Shown: positions 1 to 8,127 of the stretch, piece by piece
Layout: every line of letters begins with the position of its first letter
How positions within the stretch are numbered: position 1 is the stretch's first letter
DNA from: Bryobacterales bacterium
GTDB taxonomy: Bacteria > Acidobacteriota > Terriglobia > Bryobacterales > Bryobacteraceae
Direction of reading: 5' to 3'
Assembly: GCA_027459465.1 (NCBI GenBank)
Contig: DAIDIH010000042.1
Span: forward strand, 1-39,783
Length of the DNA: 39,783 nucleotides
Translations under genes and position numbers: made by a program
Notes under the pieces: generated by a model
Told to the model about the DNA's origin: nothing
Databases searched by the model: none
What the model saw: only the letters and a program-made list of their open reading frames with translations

Positions 1-264
1 CGGCGTGCTGATCTGAAATCCATGCACCCCGTTCCCAATGCCCGCATTCACCAGATCCTGACGGAAGTTACCCGCCGTCACCGTCTCGATGTAAACCCCG
101 TCCCCATACAGATCCACCGTGATCGGCGTATCCGGCTCCGCCGAATTCCACGCCCAGCCGCCCAGCGTCGAACAACCCCACGTGTCCACCCATCCGCCCA
201 ACTGCGCCCAGCCCGGCGCCGCCCCAAGCGCCATCAGCGCCAATACCGCCCCCGCGACCTTCAC
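1..264 (-). CDS. Secreted protein of unknown function, 3' end beyond the window
   Basis: The reading frame opens with a GTG at 262-264 that overlaps the stop of the upstream gene (GTGA), and stays open to base 1, so 88 codons are seen and the C-terminus is missing. The first 20 or so residues form a signal peptide (MKVAGAVLALMALGAAPGWA, cleavage before QLGG), so the product is exported. The mature part holds a module with GWAWNSAEPDTPITVDLYGD, followed by FRQDLVNAGIGNG and HGFQ. I have seen this GWAWD-P-(T/S)PI-VD-(I/L)YDG ... FR-DL-GIGNG-H-F pattern in exported proteins of Acidobacteria, where it occurs alone or repeated; no function is known to me. The 4-bp overlap suggests translational coupling to 261-704. 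Confidence 0.72.
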   Translation of the reverse strand, partial: MKVAGAVLALMALGAAPGWAQLGGWVDTWGCSTLGGWAWNSAEPDTPITVDLYGDGVYIETVTAGNFRQDLVNAGIGNGVHGFQISTP

Positions 265-704
265 GGCACCACCACCCGCAGATCCTGCAGATGAAAGTTC
301 GCCTTATACTTGGCCAGCGCCGCTTCAATCGCCGCCCCGCCCGACTTGCCCGCCGCAAACGCCACCACCCCCGGCGATGTATCCTGCAGAATTTCGTTTA
401 AAGCCGCCCGGTTCGCCGCCACGAAAAGCACAATTGCATGCGTGCCATCGTCGGTCGGCGTGGACGCAAACCCCAGAATCCCGCTCCGGTCGCCCGGCGC
501 CGCGGGCGCGGCCGGCACATGCTTCGGCCGGAACGGATCCGCCAGCGTCCCAGACCCCACCATCGGAACCACCGCCCAAACACGGTGGTACATGTTATTC
601 CCGTCCACCCGCCGCTGCCCAAACAGAAAGGACGGAATCGCAAACGTAAGTAAGCTACATAAAACGAAAGATACTCGGAAACACCGCGGGAAGCAGACGC
701 GCAT
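261..704 (-). CDS. Small secreted protein of unknown function
   Basis: This 147-residue product begins with a basic N-terminus and a hydrophobic stretch (about residues 10-28, ending in FLFGQ) that reads as a signal peptide. The mature part has a MYHRVWAVVPMVGSGT segment followed by P-rich and A-rich sequence and a second block around GIIGF/DDGTHAIVLFV-like residues. It resembles conserved acidobacterial hypotheticals but I cannot assign a function. The ATG at 702-704 lacks a good ribosome binding site. A promoter-like TTGACA (734-739) with an AATAAT (713-718) ends almost on the ATG, so the mRNA may be leaderless or the start may lie slightly downstream. It is coupled to the gene at 1-264 by a 4-bp overlap. 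Confidence 0.65.
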   Translation of the reverse strand: MRVCFPRCFRVSFVLCSLLTFAIPSFLFGQRRVDGNNMYHRVWAVVPMVGSGTLADPFRPKHVPAAPAAPGDRSGILGFASTPTDDGTHAIVLFVAANRAALNEILQDTSPGVVAFAAGKSGGAAIEAALAKYKANFHLQDLRVVVP

Positions 705-712
705 GGGCCGAG

Positions 713-739
713 ATTATTCCAGAAATCAAAATCTGTCAA
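713..739 (-). promoter_or_regulatory. Candidate sigma-70 promoter for the secreted-protein pair
   Basis: On the minus strand TTGACA (734-739, perfect -35) is followed after 15 bases by AATAAT (713-718, 5/6 match to -10); a 17-base spacer gives the weaker TAATCT. The predicted start site falls within a few bases of the ATG at 704, which would make a nearly leaderless message. Confidence 0.4.
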
Positions 740-1172
740 GGTACATTTTCGAAATATAGTACTTCCTCCGACGCGAAACCTCCGCTACAATCCGGTTACT
801 ATACGAGTAATTACGGACGGCAAATCGGCTGATTATCCACTTACCGCAAGCTCCATCGCCGGCCCGAACTCGCCAAGGATCCCGCCACGCTCCGCACCAC
901 GCCCCACTCGCCCGCCTGCCGCGTCAGCCGCACCGCCCGCGTTCCCAACGATTAACCCTCTCCAGCGGGCAGTCCGCGATCGCCACCATGAATACCAGGT
1001 CCAGAGGCCAGGGAAGGCCTTACTTGGAGTGCCCGGGCGTCGCCAACAACGCTCTCCGCGCGACGGCTGCACTCGGGTCCGGGAACATAGGTCCGGTGAA
1101 GTCACCTCGCTCGATTCTTTGGCGAGCCTGACTAGCCAATCTCCCATTCCAGCTGGCTCTGCACCACAAGCA
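740..1172. other. Intergenic region without a supported gene
   Basis: Several frames are open across parts of this stretch, but none has a ribosome binding site, a recognisable domain or family-like composition. The DNA at 905-960 and 1120-1200 is less GC-biased than the surrounding genes. I see no tRNA, no transposon end and no strong stem-loop. It may be decayed coding sequence, but I cannot identify a parent gene. Confidence 0.4.
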
Positions 1173-1201
1173 TTGACGGACCACACCGCACGGCCTACAC
1201 T
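1173..1201 (+). promoter_or_regulatory. Sigma-70 promoter of hicB-hicA
   Basis: TTGACG (1173-1178, 5/6) is followed after exactly 17 bases by TACACT (1196-1201, 4/6). The predicted start near 1208 leaves a leader of about 58 nt before the hicB ATG at 1266. The spacing and position fit the only plus-strand operon here. Confidence 0.6.
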
Positions 1202-1265
1202 GAAAACGAACTGGCGCGAGATCAGTAGCGAGCACGTGCAGCCCAGTCACAAGGAAGTTCACCAG

Positions 1266-1535
1266 ATGGAAGATTTTTCGTTCGACGTTCACATATTCAA
1301 GGAAGGCGATACCTTCGTCGCCTACGTTCCCGCCCTCGACCTATCGAGCTGCGGCACTGCCGATGATGAGGCCCGCCGCAACATCCGAGACGCCGTCCGC
1401 GGTCTTCTCGCATCGAGCGCGGACATGAGAACGCTCGACGACATCCTCCTGGAAGCTGGATATCAACGTGAGGGTGAGCACTGGCGAGCACCGGAATCCG
1501 TGTCAATCGATCGTCTCACCATGAGCGACAAGTAG
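1266..1535 (+). CDS. hicB: HicB-family antitoxin (short form)
   Basis: This 89-residue protein has the HicB/UPF0150 partial RNase H fold: a first strand with FKEGDTFVAYVPALDLSSCG, then the helix TADDEARRNIRDAVRGLL, then TLDDILLEAGYQREG. HicB proteins bind and block the HicA mRNA interferase and usually repress their own operon. This one ends shortly after the core fold, so the C-terminal ribbon-helix-helix or HTH DNA-binding domain of many HicBs is absent, and autoregulation through that domain is unlikely. The start is set by AAGGAAG at 1251-1257, eight bases before the ATG; longer frames upstream lack such a site. hicA follows after 3 bases. Gene order (antitoxin first) is the reverse of the E. 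coli order but common elsewhere. Confidence 0.85.
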   Translation: MEDFSFDVHIFKEGDTFVAYVPALDLSSCGTADDEARRNIRDAVRGLLASSADMRTLDDILLEAGYQREGEHWRAPESVSIDRLTMSDK

Positions 1536-1538
1536 TCC

Positions 1539-1766
1539 ATGGCCGCCATCCGTCCGGTTCCCTATCAGGACCTCATTCGCGTATTCGAGCAGGACGGATT
1601 TCGCTTTGACCGCCAGTCCCCAGACCACCGCATCTACATTAAAGCGGGTGTAAAACGCCCGCTCGTTATTCCCACCTACCCCGCGGTTCCTGTCTTCATC
1701 ATCAAAAACCTCCTCCGCACCGCTGTCATGAGCCGCGAACGACACTTCGAGCTTCTGAATCAGTAA
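1539..1766 (+). CDS. hicA: HicA-family mRNA interferase toxin
   Basis: The 75-residue product fits the HicA (YcfA) double-stranded-RNA-binding fold: an N-terminal helix (YQDLIRVFEQDGF), a strand with SPDHRIYIK, then RPLVIPTYPAVPVFIIKNLL and a final helix with MSRERHFELL. H30 in the PDH-RIY segment sits where HicA toxins carry the catalytic histidine (usually GSH or GDH), so the toxin is probably active. HicA cleaves mRNA and slows translation when HicB is degraded. It lies 3 bases behind hicB and shares its promoter. Length and end motif match the family, so I see no truncation. Confidence 0.82.
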   Translation: MAAIRPVPYQDLIRVFEQDGFRFDRQSPDHRIYIKAGVKRPLVIPTYPAVPVFIIKNLLRTAVMSRERHFELLNQ

Positions 1767-1892
1767 GACGGCGAGCATTTTACCATTCGCCGCCACGACG
1801 CACCGCGGCGTCATCGGCCCTGTGCGAGTACCCCACTATTACGGGCCCCGCACATAATCTAACCCGCTCACGGAATCCCCCGGTTCAACCCG

Positions 1893-2840
1893 TCACCCCC
1901 TTACCGTGCACTCGCTGATCGCCGCCATAAGCTGCTCCCTTAACCGCCGCAGCACCGGCGAATCGTTCCCTCGCAAATACACCAGCGCCACCTCGATCGG
2001 CAACTCGCTCTCTTCGAGCGGCCGGTACATCACCCCCCGCCGGTGCGAGCAAACCCACGCCGGCAAAATCGACAACCCCGTTCCCGTCGCCACGAACCCT
2101 TCCATCGAAAACGGCGACAGCGACTCCTGCACCACCCGCGGCGTCACCCCCGCCGCCGCAAACCGCTCCTGCAGCATCCCGTAAATCCACGGATTCGCCG
2201 TCCGCGGAAACAGCACCAGCGGAAAGCTCCCCAAATCCGCCAACCTTATCGCCTCCTGCTCGCCCAGCGGATGCCCCTCCGGCATCGCCACCACCAGCGG
2301 CGCCCGCGCCAGCCGCTCGATCGTGAAATCCTCCTCATCCATCGGCGCCCCACAGATCCCCGCCCGCACCCGCGCCGTCCGCACCGCCTCCACCAGCTCC
2401 ATCGTATCCATCGGTGTGAACTGCAGCTCCAGCTCCGGGTACTCGCCCTCCAGCGCGCTCTTCACCATCGACACAATCCCTCCGTCGAACTGCGAAACAA
2501 ACCCCACCACCAGCCGCCCCGCCGTCCCTTCCCCCACCTGCCGTGTCAGCCGCACTGCCCGCTCGGCGTTCGCCGCCACCCGCCGCGCCTCCTTCAAAAA
2601 CACCGCCCCCGCTTCCGTCAGCCGTACATAATGCGTGTTCCGCTCAAGCAGCCTTACCCCAAGCTCCTCCTCCAGCCACTTGATCTGCTGGCTCAACGGA
2701 GGCTGAGCCATGTGCAGCCGCCGCGCCGCCCGTCCAAAATGCAGTTCTTCGGCCACCGCGATGAAATACCGGAAGTGCCGCAGATCCAACTGGGCGCTGC
2801 TGCCCAACGGTAAGTGCGAAATCGTAGCATGCTTGCCCAT
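1893..2840 (-). CDS. LysR-type regulator of the efflux operon
   Basis: This 315-residue protein has the LysR winged helix-turn-helix at residues 19-78 (DLRHFRYFIAVAEELHFGRAA, PPLSQQIKWLEEELG, RLTEAG) followed by a periplasmic-binding-protein-like effector domain from about residue 105 to the end. The start at 2840 has a good Shine-Dalgarno (GGGAGAG, about 4 bases ahead) although family alignment would allow initiation nearer residue 18. It is the last gene of the tolC-emrA-emrB operon, 11 bases after emrB, so it is probably co-transcribed with the pump it controls. The likely operator is the ATAC-N7-ATAT dyad at 7251-7267 ahead of tolC. The inducer is unknown. Family is certain; target is inference. 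Confidence 0.9.
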   Translation of the reverse strand: MGKHATISHLPLGSSAQLDLRHFRYFIAVAEELHFGRAARRLHMAQPPLSQQIKWLEEELGVRLLERNTHYVRLTEAGAVFLKEARRVAANAERAVRLTRQVGEGTAGRLVVGFVSQFDGGIVSMVKSALEGEYPELELQFTPMDTMELVEAVRTARVRAGICGAPMDEEDFTIERLARAPLVVAMPEGHPLGEQEAIRLADLGSFPLVLFPRTANPWIYGMLQERFAAAGVTPRVVQESLSPFSMEGFVATGTGLSILPAWVCSHRRGVMYRPLEESELPIEVALVYLRGNDSPVLRRLREQLMAAISECTVRG

Positions 2841-2851
2841 CGTCTCTCCCT

Positions 2852-4414
2852 TTAGTGCATCGCCGCTGCCGCGCCCGGCTTCGGCTTCCGCATCAGAAAC
2901 GCCAGCGGAACCATCGCCAGTGTCACCGCCGCGAAAATCACCACCGCGTCGATATACGCCAGCACCCCTGCCTGCCGCTGCATCGCTCCGTAAAGCTGCG
3001 CGTACGCCTGCTTCGTCGCATCCGCCGCGCTCGCCCCCGCCGCCTGCAGCGTCCCGCTCAGCCCGCCCACCGCCTCCCGGAACCGCGGGTTCAGCTCCGT
3101 CGTGTGCGCCGCCAGTACCCCCTGGTGATACTGCGCCCGCCGCGCCAGCAGCGACGTCACCGTCGATATCCCCACGCTCCCGCCCACGTTCCGCGCCAGG
3201 TTCATCAACCCCGATACGCTGTTATTGTGCTTCTGCGGCACACCCGTGTACGACAGCGTGTTAATCGGCACAAACAGAAACGCCATCCCGATCGATTGGT
3301 AAATCCGAAGCCGCACCGCGGTGGCAAAGTCCATCTCCAGGTTCATCGTCGTCATGTGATATAAGGCCACCGCGCTGATGAAAAACCCGAACGCCACGAG
3401 CCGCCGCGGATCCAACTTAGTAACCAGAACCCCGATGAGCGGCATCAGCAGCATGATCACAAACCCGCCCGGCGACAGCACCTTACCCGCCAGTTCCGCC
3501 GTGTAACCCATGAACGTCTGCAGCAACTGCGGGATCAGCACCGTTGTCCCGTACACGCTGAAACCCAGCATGAACATCATCACGAAGGAAATCGCGAACG
3601 TCCGGTTCTTGAATAAGTGCATCTCGATGATCGGGTCCCGCTGATAAATCTCCCACACCACCGCCCCCACCACACCGATCACCGTCAGCACCAGAAACAC
3701 AACGATCAAATGCGAGCTCAGCCAGTCCTCCCGCTCGCCCTTGTCGAGCATCACCTGCAAACTCCCCAACCCCAGCCCGATCAGCCCCAGCCCGATGTAA
3801 TCCACCGGCCCGGCTTTGGCCCGCTCGCTCGCCAGATACGGCGGGTCCTCCACCATCCGCGACGTCAACGCCAGGGAGACGATCGCCACCGGAATGTTTA
3901 TGAAGAAAATCCACCGCCAACTGAAGTTATCCGTAATAAATCCGCCCAGCGTCGGACCCACCGCCGGCGCCAGCACCACCGCCAGCCCGTAAATCGCAAA
4001 CGCCATCCCGCGCTTGGCCGGCTCGAACGTGTCCGCTAAAATCGCCTGCTCGCTCGGCGCCAGCCCTCCCCCGCCCGCCCCCTGCAGCACGCGGAAGAAA
4101 ATCAGCAGCCCCAGCGTCGGCGCCACCCCGCACAGAAACGAACTCATCCCGAACAGCGCCACGCACAGCATGTAAAACCGCTTCCGCCCGAATCGCGTCG
4201 CCAGCCACGCGCTGATCGGCAGCACCACCGCGTTCGACACCAGGTACGACGTCAGCACCCACGTGCTCTCGTCTTGCCCCGCCGACAAACTCCCCGCAAT
4301 GTGCGGCAGCGCCACGTTCGCGATGCTCGTATCCAGCACCTCCATGAACGTCGCCAGCGTCACCGTCATCGCGATCGCCCACGGGTTATATTTCGGCTTC
4401 CATTGTTCGGACAC
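2852..4414 (-). CDS. emrB: EmrB/QacA-type multidrug transporter (MFS, DHA2)
   Basis: The 520-residue product is an inner-membrane proton/drug antiporter of the 14-helix DHA2 family. It opens with NPWAIAMTVTLATFMEVLDTSIANVALP, typical of EmrB, has the motif-A loop RFGRKRFYML, and the antiporter motif C (APAVGPTLGGF) in helix 5. Hydrophobic segments continue to the end. It would work with the EmrA-like adaptor and the TolC-like channel encoded just upstream to expel drugs or lipophilic acids across both membranes. The start is a GTG at 4414 with AGAGG eight bases ahead; 40 bases separate it from emrA. Family certain, substrate unknown. Confidence 0.93.
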   Translation of the reverse strand: MSEQWKPKYNPWAIAMTVTLATFMEVLDTSIANVALPHIAGSLSAGQDESTWVLTSYLVSNAVVLPISAWLATRFGRKRFYMLCVALFGMSSFLCGVAPTLGLLIFFRVLQGAGGGGLAPSEQAILADTFEPAKRGMAFAIYGLAVVLAPAVGPTLGGFITDNFSWRWIFFINIPVAIVSLALTSRMVEDPPYLASERAKAGPVDYIGLGLIGLGLGSLQVMLDKGEREDWLSSHLIVVFLVLTVIGVVGAVVWEIYQRDPIIEMHLFKNRTFAISFVMMFMLGFSVYGTTVLIPQLLQTFMGYTAELAGKVLSPGGFVIMLLMPLIGVLVTKLDPRRLVAFGFFISAVALYHMTTMNLEMDFATAVRLRIYQSIGMAFLFVPINTLSYTGVPQKHNNSVSGLMNLARNVGGSVGISTVTSLLARRAQYHQGVLAAHTTELNPRFREAVGGLSGTLQAAGASAADATKQAYAQLYGAMQRQAGVLAYIDAVVIFAAVTLAMVPLAFLMRKPKPGAAAAMH

Positions 4415-4454
4415 ACTACACCTCTCCGCGTTCTAATCCACGAATCACGCGCCG

Positions 4455-5720
4455 TTACTGCAAGTAAACCTTCGGCACCACCGACATGCCGGGCCGCAGC
4501 CGATGATCTTCGTTCTGCCCTGGGTCCAGGTCGATCCGCACCGGAATCCGCTGCACCACCTTCACGTAATTCCCCGTCGCGTTCTCCGGCGGAAGCAGAC
4601 TGAACCGCGACCCGCTCGCCCCGCCGATGCCCGTCACATGACCCGAATAATCGCGGCCAAACGCATCCACCGAAAACTTCACCCTCTGCCCCGCCTTCAT
4701 CTGCCGGAGCTGCGTCTCTTTGAAGTTCGCCGTGATCCAGATATCGTCCAACGGAACAATCGCCAGCAACTGCTGCCCCGGCGATATGTTCTGTCCCACC
4801 TCCACCGTCTTCTTTCCCACCACCCCGCTCACTGGCGCCACAATCGTCGTGTAGCTCAGATTCAACCGCGCCTGGTCGAGAGCCGCCTTCTTCTCCAGTA
4901 ACTTCGCCTCCGAGCCCTTCAGCCGCGCCCGGCTCACCGCCACCTGCTGCGGACCCGTCATCGCCTGCTGCACCGTCGCCTCCGCCTGCGAAATCCGCGC
5001 CTGCGCCTGCTCGATCGTCGCCTCCGCCACCGTCACATTCTGTTGCGCCTCCTGCAACGATGCCTCCCGCGCGCTCAACGCCGCCTTCGCCGCGGCCGCC
5101 GTCTGCACCGCCTGGTCGTACTGCTGCTGGCTCACCTCTTCCTTCGCCACTAGCTGCCGGTATCGCCCCACATCGTCGGCAGCCTTCTTGTAATCCGCCT
5201 CTGCCTCCGCCACCTCCGCCTGTGCCGATGCAAGCCTCGCATGAGAGGCGTTCAATTGCCGCTCCGCGCTCAGCAGTACCGCGCTCGCGTCCGCCTTCGT
5301 CGAATGTGCCCCCTTGAGAGTACTCGCCGTCGTCACACTAGTAATCGGCACATCGGTCTGCGAACTCATCACGCTGGCCTCGGCGTCCGCCACATCCGCC
5401 TCCGCCTTCGCCACCGCCACTTCGTAATCCCGCGGGTCGATCTTCACCAGCACGTCCCCCGCCTTCACATACTGCGCGTCCTCCACCAGCACCTCGGTCA
5501 CGTGCCCGCTGATCCGCGCACTGATCGAATTCACGTGCCCATCCACCTGCGCGTCGTCGGTCGACTCGTACGAGCTGAAATAGCCCCACGCAAAATACCC
5601 GCCCACCGCCAACGCCGCCAGCAGGATCGGAATAATGATCCGCACCTTCCCGCTCCGCCTCCGCACCGAGGCCTTCTCGCTTCTGGCTTCTTGCATCTCT
5701 TCTTCTGTCGTTTGTGCCAT
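4455..5720 (-). CDS. emrA: EmrA-type membrane fusion protein (HlyD family)
   Basis: This 421-residue protein is the periplasmic adaptor of a tripartite pump. Residues 1-26 are cytoplasmic, 27-48 form one membrane helix, and the ESTDDAQVDGHV signature of EmrA-type adaptors follows at 52-63. Next come the first half of the lipoyl/barrel domain (ISGHVTEVLVEDAQYVKAGDVL), a long alanine-rich coiled-coil hairpin (about residues 120-300, rich in AQAEVAEAEA-type heptads), and the second barrel half (APVSGVVGKKTVEVGQ, then ANFKETQL). It starts one base after the tolC-like stop, with GAGGTGA as ribosome binding site. It should link EmrB to the outer-membrane channel. The coiled coil looks complete. Confidence 0.92.
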   Translation of the reverse strand: MAQTTEEEMQEARSEKASVRRRSGKVRIIIPILLAALAVGGYFAWGYFSSYESTDDAQVDGHVNSISARISGHVTEVLVEDAQYVKAGDVLVKIDPRDYEVAVAKAEADVADAEASVMSSQTDVPITSVTTASTLKGAHSTKADASAVLLSAERQLNASHARLASAQAEVAEAEADYKKAADDVGRYRQLVAKEEVSQQQYDQAVQTAAAAKAALSAREASLQEAQQNVTVAEATIEQAQARISQAEATVQQAMTGPQQVAVSRARLKGSEAKLLEKKAALDQARLNLSYTTIVAPVSGVVGKKTVEVGQNISPGQQLLAIVPLDDIWITANFKETQLRQMKAGQRVKFSVDAFGRDYSGHVTGIGGASGSRFSLLPPENATGNYVKVVQRIPVRIDLDPGQNEDHRLRPGMSVVPKVYLQ

Positions 5721-5721
5721 C

Positions 5722-7131
5722 TCACTTCACCTCGATGAACTTCTTGATGGTTTCCGCGGTCGAACCCAGCGCCCGCGCCAGCGCCGCCTTCGCCACGTTA
5801 TGCGCATACAGCGCGGCGATCAGATTATCGTTCGCCGACGCCACCGACTCCTGCGCCTGCACCACTTCAATGTTGTCCGTCACTCCCGCCACAAACCGGT
5901 CCCGCGCCTGCACGAGCGTCTCGTTGGCTAACGCAAGGTTGCTCCGCGCTACCGCCACCTGGTCCGACGCCGTCTTCACATCCAGCAGCGCCGCCCGCAC
6001 CTGGTAGTCGATCTGCGCTCCCAGGTTCGCCAGCTCATCCTCGCTCTGCTTCAGCGCCGCCCGCGCCTTCTCCTCGTCGCCGCGTATCCGTCCCCCGTCA
6101 AATAGGTTGAAGTTCACCGTCCCGGCCACCTCGAACACCCCGTGCGAATTGTTCGGAGTCACACCCGCGTCCCCGTAGTATCCGTTCACACCCACCGTCG
6201 GATACCATTCGCCCTTCGCCGCCCGCACCGTCTGCTCCGCAGCCGCCACCTGGTGCTTCGCGCTCAGATAATCCGCCCGCTGCTTGTAAGCAAGTTGATC
6301 CGCCTGATCCGGCGACATCGTCTCAAACTGCACGAACGGTGTCTGGTTGGCAATATGAAAATCCTGCCCCGGCGCAAGCCCGATCAACCGCCCCAACCCC
6401 AACTTGTCCTTCGCATACTGGTTCTGCTGCGCCAGCAGCCTCTGCTGATCCTGCTTCAACTCCACTTGCGAACGCAGCACATCGATCGATGGCGATACCC
6501 CCGCCTTCTTCTGGTCCACGGCCCGCTCGTACAGCGCCTCCGCGGTCTTCACCTGCGCCTCCAGCGCCTCCGTCCGCGAAGCGTCCGCAATGATTAGCAG
6601 ATACCCGTTCGCCACCGCCTGCGCCACCAGATCTTTCGCATCCTCCACCGTCAGCCGCGCCGCGCTCTCCCGCTCCCGCGCCGCCTTCAGCGTCTTCAGT
6701 TTGTTGTAGTCGAACGCCGTCAGCGAAACATTCGCCTGCGCCATCGTGTAGTGGAACGGCCCGACAATCGACGGAATCCCGTTGAACCCCAGCGCCGGTA
6801 TCGACGGAAAGTTGAAATTGAACCCAAACGTTTTCAGGTTGATTTGTTCTTCCACCGCCTGCATCGACGCCGTCACCTGCGGCAGCAGTGCCGACAACGC
6901 CTGAAGCCGCTCCGCCCGTACCGTGTCGCTCGCCGTCCCACTCTCCAGCAAACCGAGATTCGCCCGCAAACCCCGTTCGATCGCCCCGTCAAGCGTCAAC
7001 TCAATCGCCGGACCCGCCGCGCCCGCCGGCACGCTCCCTTGAAAATTCACCGCCTGTTGCGCCCGCGCTCTCACACTCCCAAATCCCAAAAACAGAGCTA
7101 GCGGCAACACACTCGCTGTCTTGATTTGCAT
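5722..7131 (-). CDS. TolC-family outer-membrane efflux channel
   Basis: The product (469 residues from the chosen start) is an outer membrane factor: a signal peptide (MQIKTASVLPLALFLGFGSV, cleaved near RARAQ), then two OEP repeats with long helices (LNGAIERGLRANLGLLES-like first helix, VAQAVANGYLLIIADAS, and the matching second-half helix AALLDVKTASDQVAVARSN) and the GVTDNIEVVQAQESVASAND motif. It makes the outer-membrane duct of the EmrAB pump. The ATG at 7131 is preferred over the longer frame because it begins exactly at the signal peptide and has GGAAA eight bases ahead. It is the first gene of the efflux operon; promoter and operator candidates lie at 7234-7267. Confidence 0.9.
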   Translation of the reverse strand: MQIKTASVLPLALFLGFGSVRARAQQAVNFQGSVPAGAAGPAIELTLDGAIERGLRANLGLLESGTASDTVRAERLQALSALLPQVTASMQAVEEQINLKTFGFNFNFPSIPALGFNGIPSIVGPFHYTMAQANVSLTAFDYNKLKTLKAARERESAARLTVEDAKDLVAQAVANGYLLIIADASRTEALEAQVKTAEALYERAVDQKKAGVSPSIDVLRSQVELKQDQQRLLAQQNQYAKDKLGLGRLIGLAPGQDFHIANQTPFVQFETMSPDQADQLAYKQRADYLSAKHQVAAAEQTVRAAKGEWYPTVGVNGYYGDAGVTPNNSHGVFEVAGTVNFNLFDGGRIRGDEEKARAALKQSEDELANLGAQIDYQVRAALLDVKTASDQVAVARSNLALANETLVQARDRFVAGVTDNIEVVQAQESVASANDNLIAALYAHNVAKAALARALGSTAETIKKFIEVK

Positions 7132-7233
7132 GATGATTTCCGCTACCGAGGGGGCCCAACTCCTTCCCCACCGGTCGCGCCGTCTCACTCCATTGTCCCT
7201 AAGATAGATGCACTTCGATGCAGCCAGGCCGCA

Positions 7234-7239
7234 ATTATC
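7234..7239 (-). promoter_or_regulatory. Candidate -10 element of the efflux operon
   Basis: GATAAT on the minus strand (5/6 match, preceded by T) lies just downstream of the palindrome at 7251-7267. No good -35 exists 16-18 bases upstream: that position is taken by the palindrome itself, as expected for a promoter that needs, or is blocked by, a bound regulator. It predicts a leader of about 95 nt ahead of tolC. Confidence 0.4.
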
Positions 7240-7250
7240 AGCCGCTTGGC

Positions 7251-7267
7251 TATACCGATTCGATATA
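7251..7267. promoter_or_regulatory. LysR-type operator (ATAC-N7-GTAT-like dyad)
   Basis: TATACCGATTCGATATA is a 17-bp palindrome with 8-bp arms around a central T and one arm mismatch. Read as a LysR box it is ATAC-N7-ATAT, one base from the classical ATAC-N7-GTAT, and it contains the T-N11-A core. It sits in the 162-bp gap between hpnD and tolC, upstream of the operon that ends in a LysR gene, so it is the natural binding site for that regulator. It overlaps the place of the -35 element. Confidence 0.6.
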
Positions 7268-7293
7268 AGCTAATACGCAGAACATATTACCGC

Positions 7294-8127
7294 TCACTCC
7301 GCCCCGGCCACCAAAGCCCGCCCGAGAATCCCCACCTTCTCCCACGCAGGCACCCGCACCCGCTCCTCCAAAACCCGCTCCCCAGCCCCCTCGATCCGCT
7401 CCAGCAACCGCCGGTAAATCTCGATCAGAGCCCACAACGACGGCCTGCTCCTTCGATGAATCAGCTTCAGCAAAGGGCGCGACGTCGCGTAAAGCTCCCG
7501 CGCCCGCTCCACCTCAAACCGCAGCAGCCGCCGGAAATTCTCCCCCGCCTCCATCCGCTCCACGCCGAATCGCCGCAAATCCTCCCGCGGCAGATACACC
7601 CGCCCGTGTTCTTCGTCCTCACGCAGGTCCCGCAAAATGTTTGTAAGCTGGAACGCAATCCCGCACTTCTCGGCCAGCGGCAGCGCCTCGGGCGACTCGA
7701 ACCCGAAAATGTGAATCGTCGTCAGCCCCACCACACTAGCCACCCGGTAGCAGTATTGATACAGATCCTCGAACGTCTCGATCGTCCGCGGCTCCAGGTC
7801 GCTCCTCACCCCAGCGATCATGTCCGTGAAGTACGGATGCGGAATCCGGAACCGCGCCACCGTATCGCAAAACGCCGGCCACAGTGGGTTCTCCGGCATC
7901 CGCCCCTCGAGCGCCGCGTCCAGTTCCTCGTGCCACCGGTCGATCGCCGCCGTACTCGCCCCGGCTTCGTCGCTTAAGTCGTCGCAGAAGCGCATGAACG
8001 CGTACACCGCGCACATCGCCATCTTCTGCTCCCGCGGCAGCAGCAGGAAAGAATAGTAAAAATTCCGCGCACGCTGCCGCGCCACATGCCGGCAGTAGCG
8101 GTAGGACTCCTCGATCCCTACGCTCAT
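7294..8127 (-). CDS. hpnD: HpnD-type squalene/phytoene synthase family protein
   Basis: This 277-residue enzyme is a trans-isoprenyl diphosphate synthase of the squalene/phytoene synthase family. It has the SFYYSFLLLP-like opening (ARNFYYSFLLLP), the first aspartate-rich motif DDLSDE at residues 49-54, and the second, NILRDLREDEEHGRVYLP, at 163-180. In bacteria HpnD condenses two farnesyl-PP to presqualene-PP, which HpnC and HpnE take on to squalene. The ATG overlaps the hpnC stop (ATGA). It is the last gene of the hopanoid operon. The calls of D versus C rest on the FYYSFLLLP motif here and ENFHV/SANPVGR in the neighbour. Confidence 0.88.
   Translation of the reverse strand: MSVGIEESYRYCRHVARQRARNFYYSFLLLPREQKMAMCAVYAFMRFCDDLSDEAGASTAAIDRWHEELDAALEGRMPENPLWPAFCDTVARFRIPHPYFTDMIAGVRSDLEPRTIETFEDLYQYCYRVASVVGLTTIHIFGFESPEALPLAEKCGIAFQLTNILRDLREDEEHGRVYLPREDLRRFGVERMEAGENFRRLLRFEVERARELYATSRPLLKLIHRRSRPSLWALIEIYRRLLERIEGAGERVLEERVRVPAWEKVGILGRALVAGAE

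Noticed and set aside
833-1186. 117-codon minus-strand open frame in the 705-1265 gap
   Set aside because: No ribosome binding site, Trp/Arg/Gly-rich composition and no family resemblance; it looks like a chance frame in GC-rich DNA.
1767-1892. Possible terminator between hicA and lysR
   Set aside because: Only a 6-bp CGCCGC/GCGGCG pairing was found, too weak without a T tract.
7132-7293. Possible terminator of the hopanoid operon after hpnD
   Set aside because: No GC-rich stem with T tract is seen; the strongest dyad is the AT-rich LysR box, which is better read as an operator.
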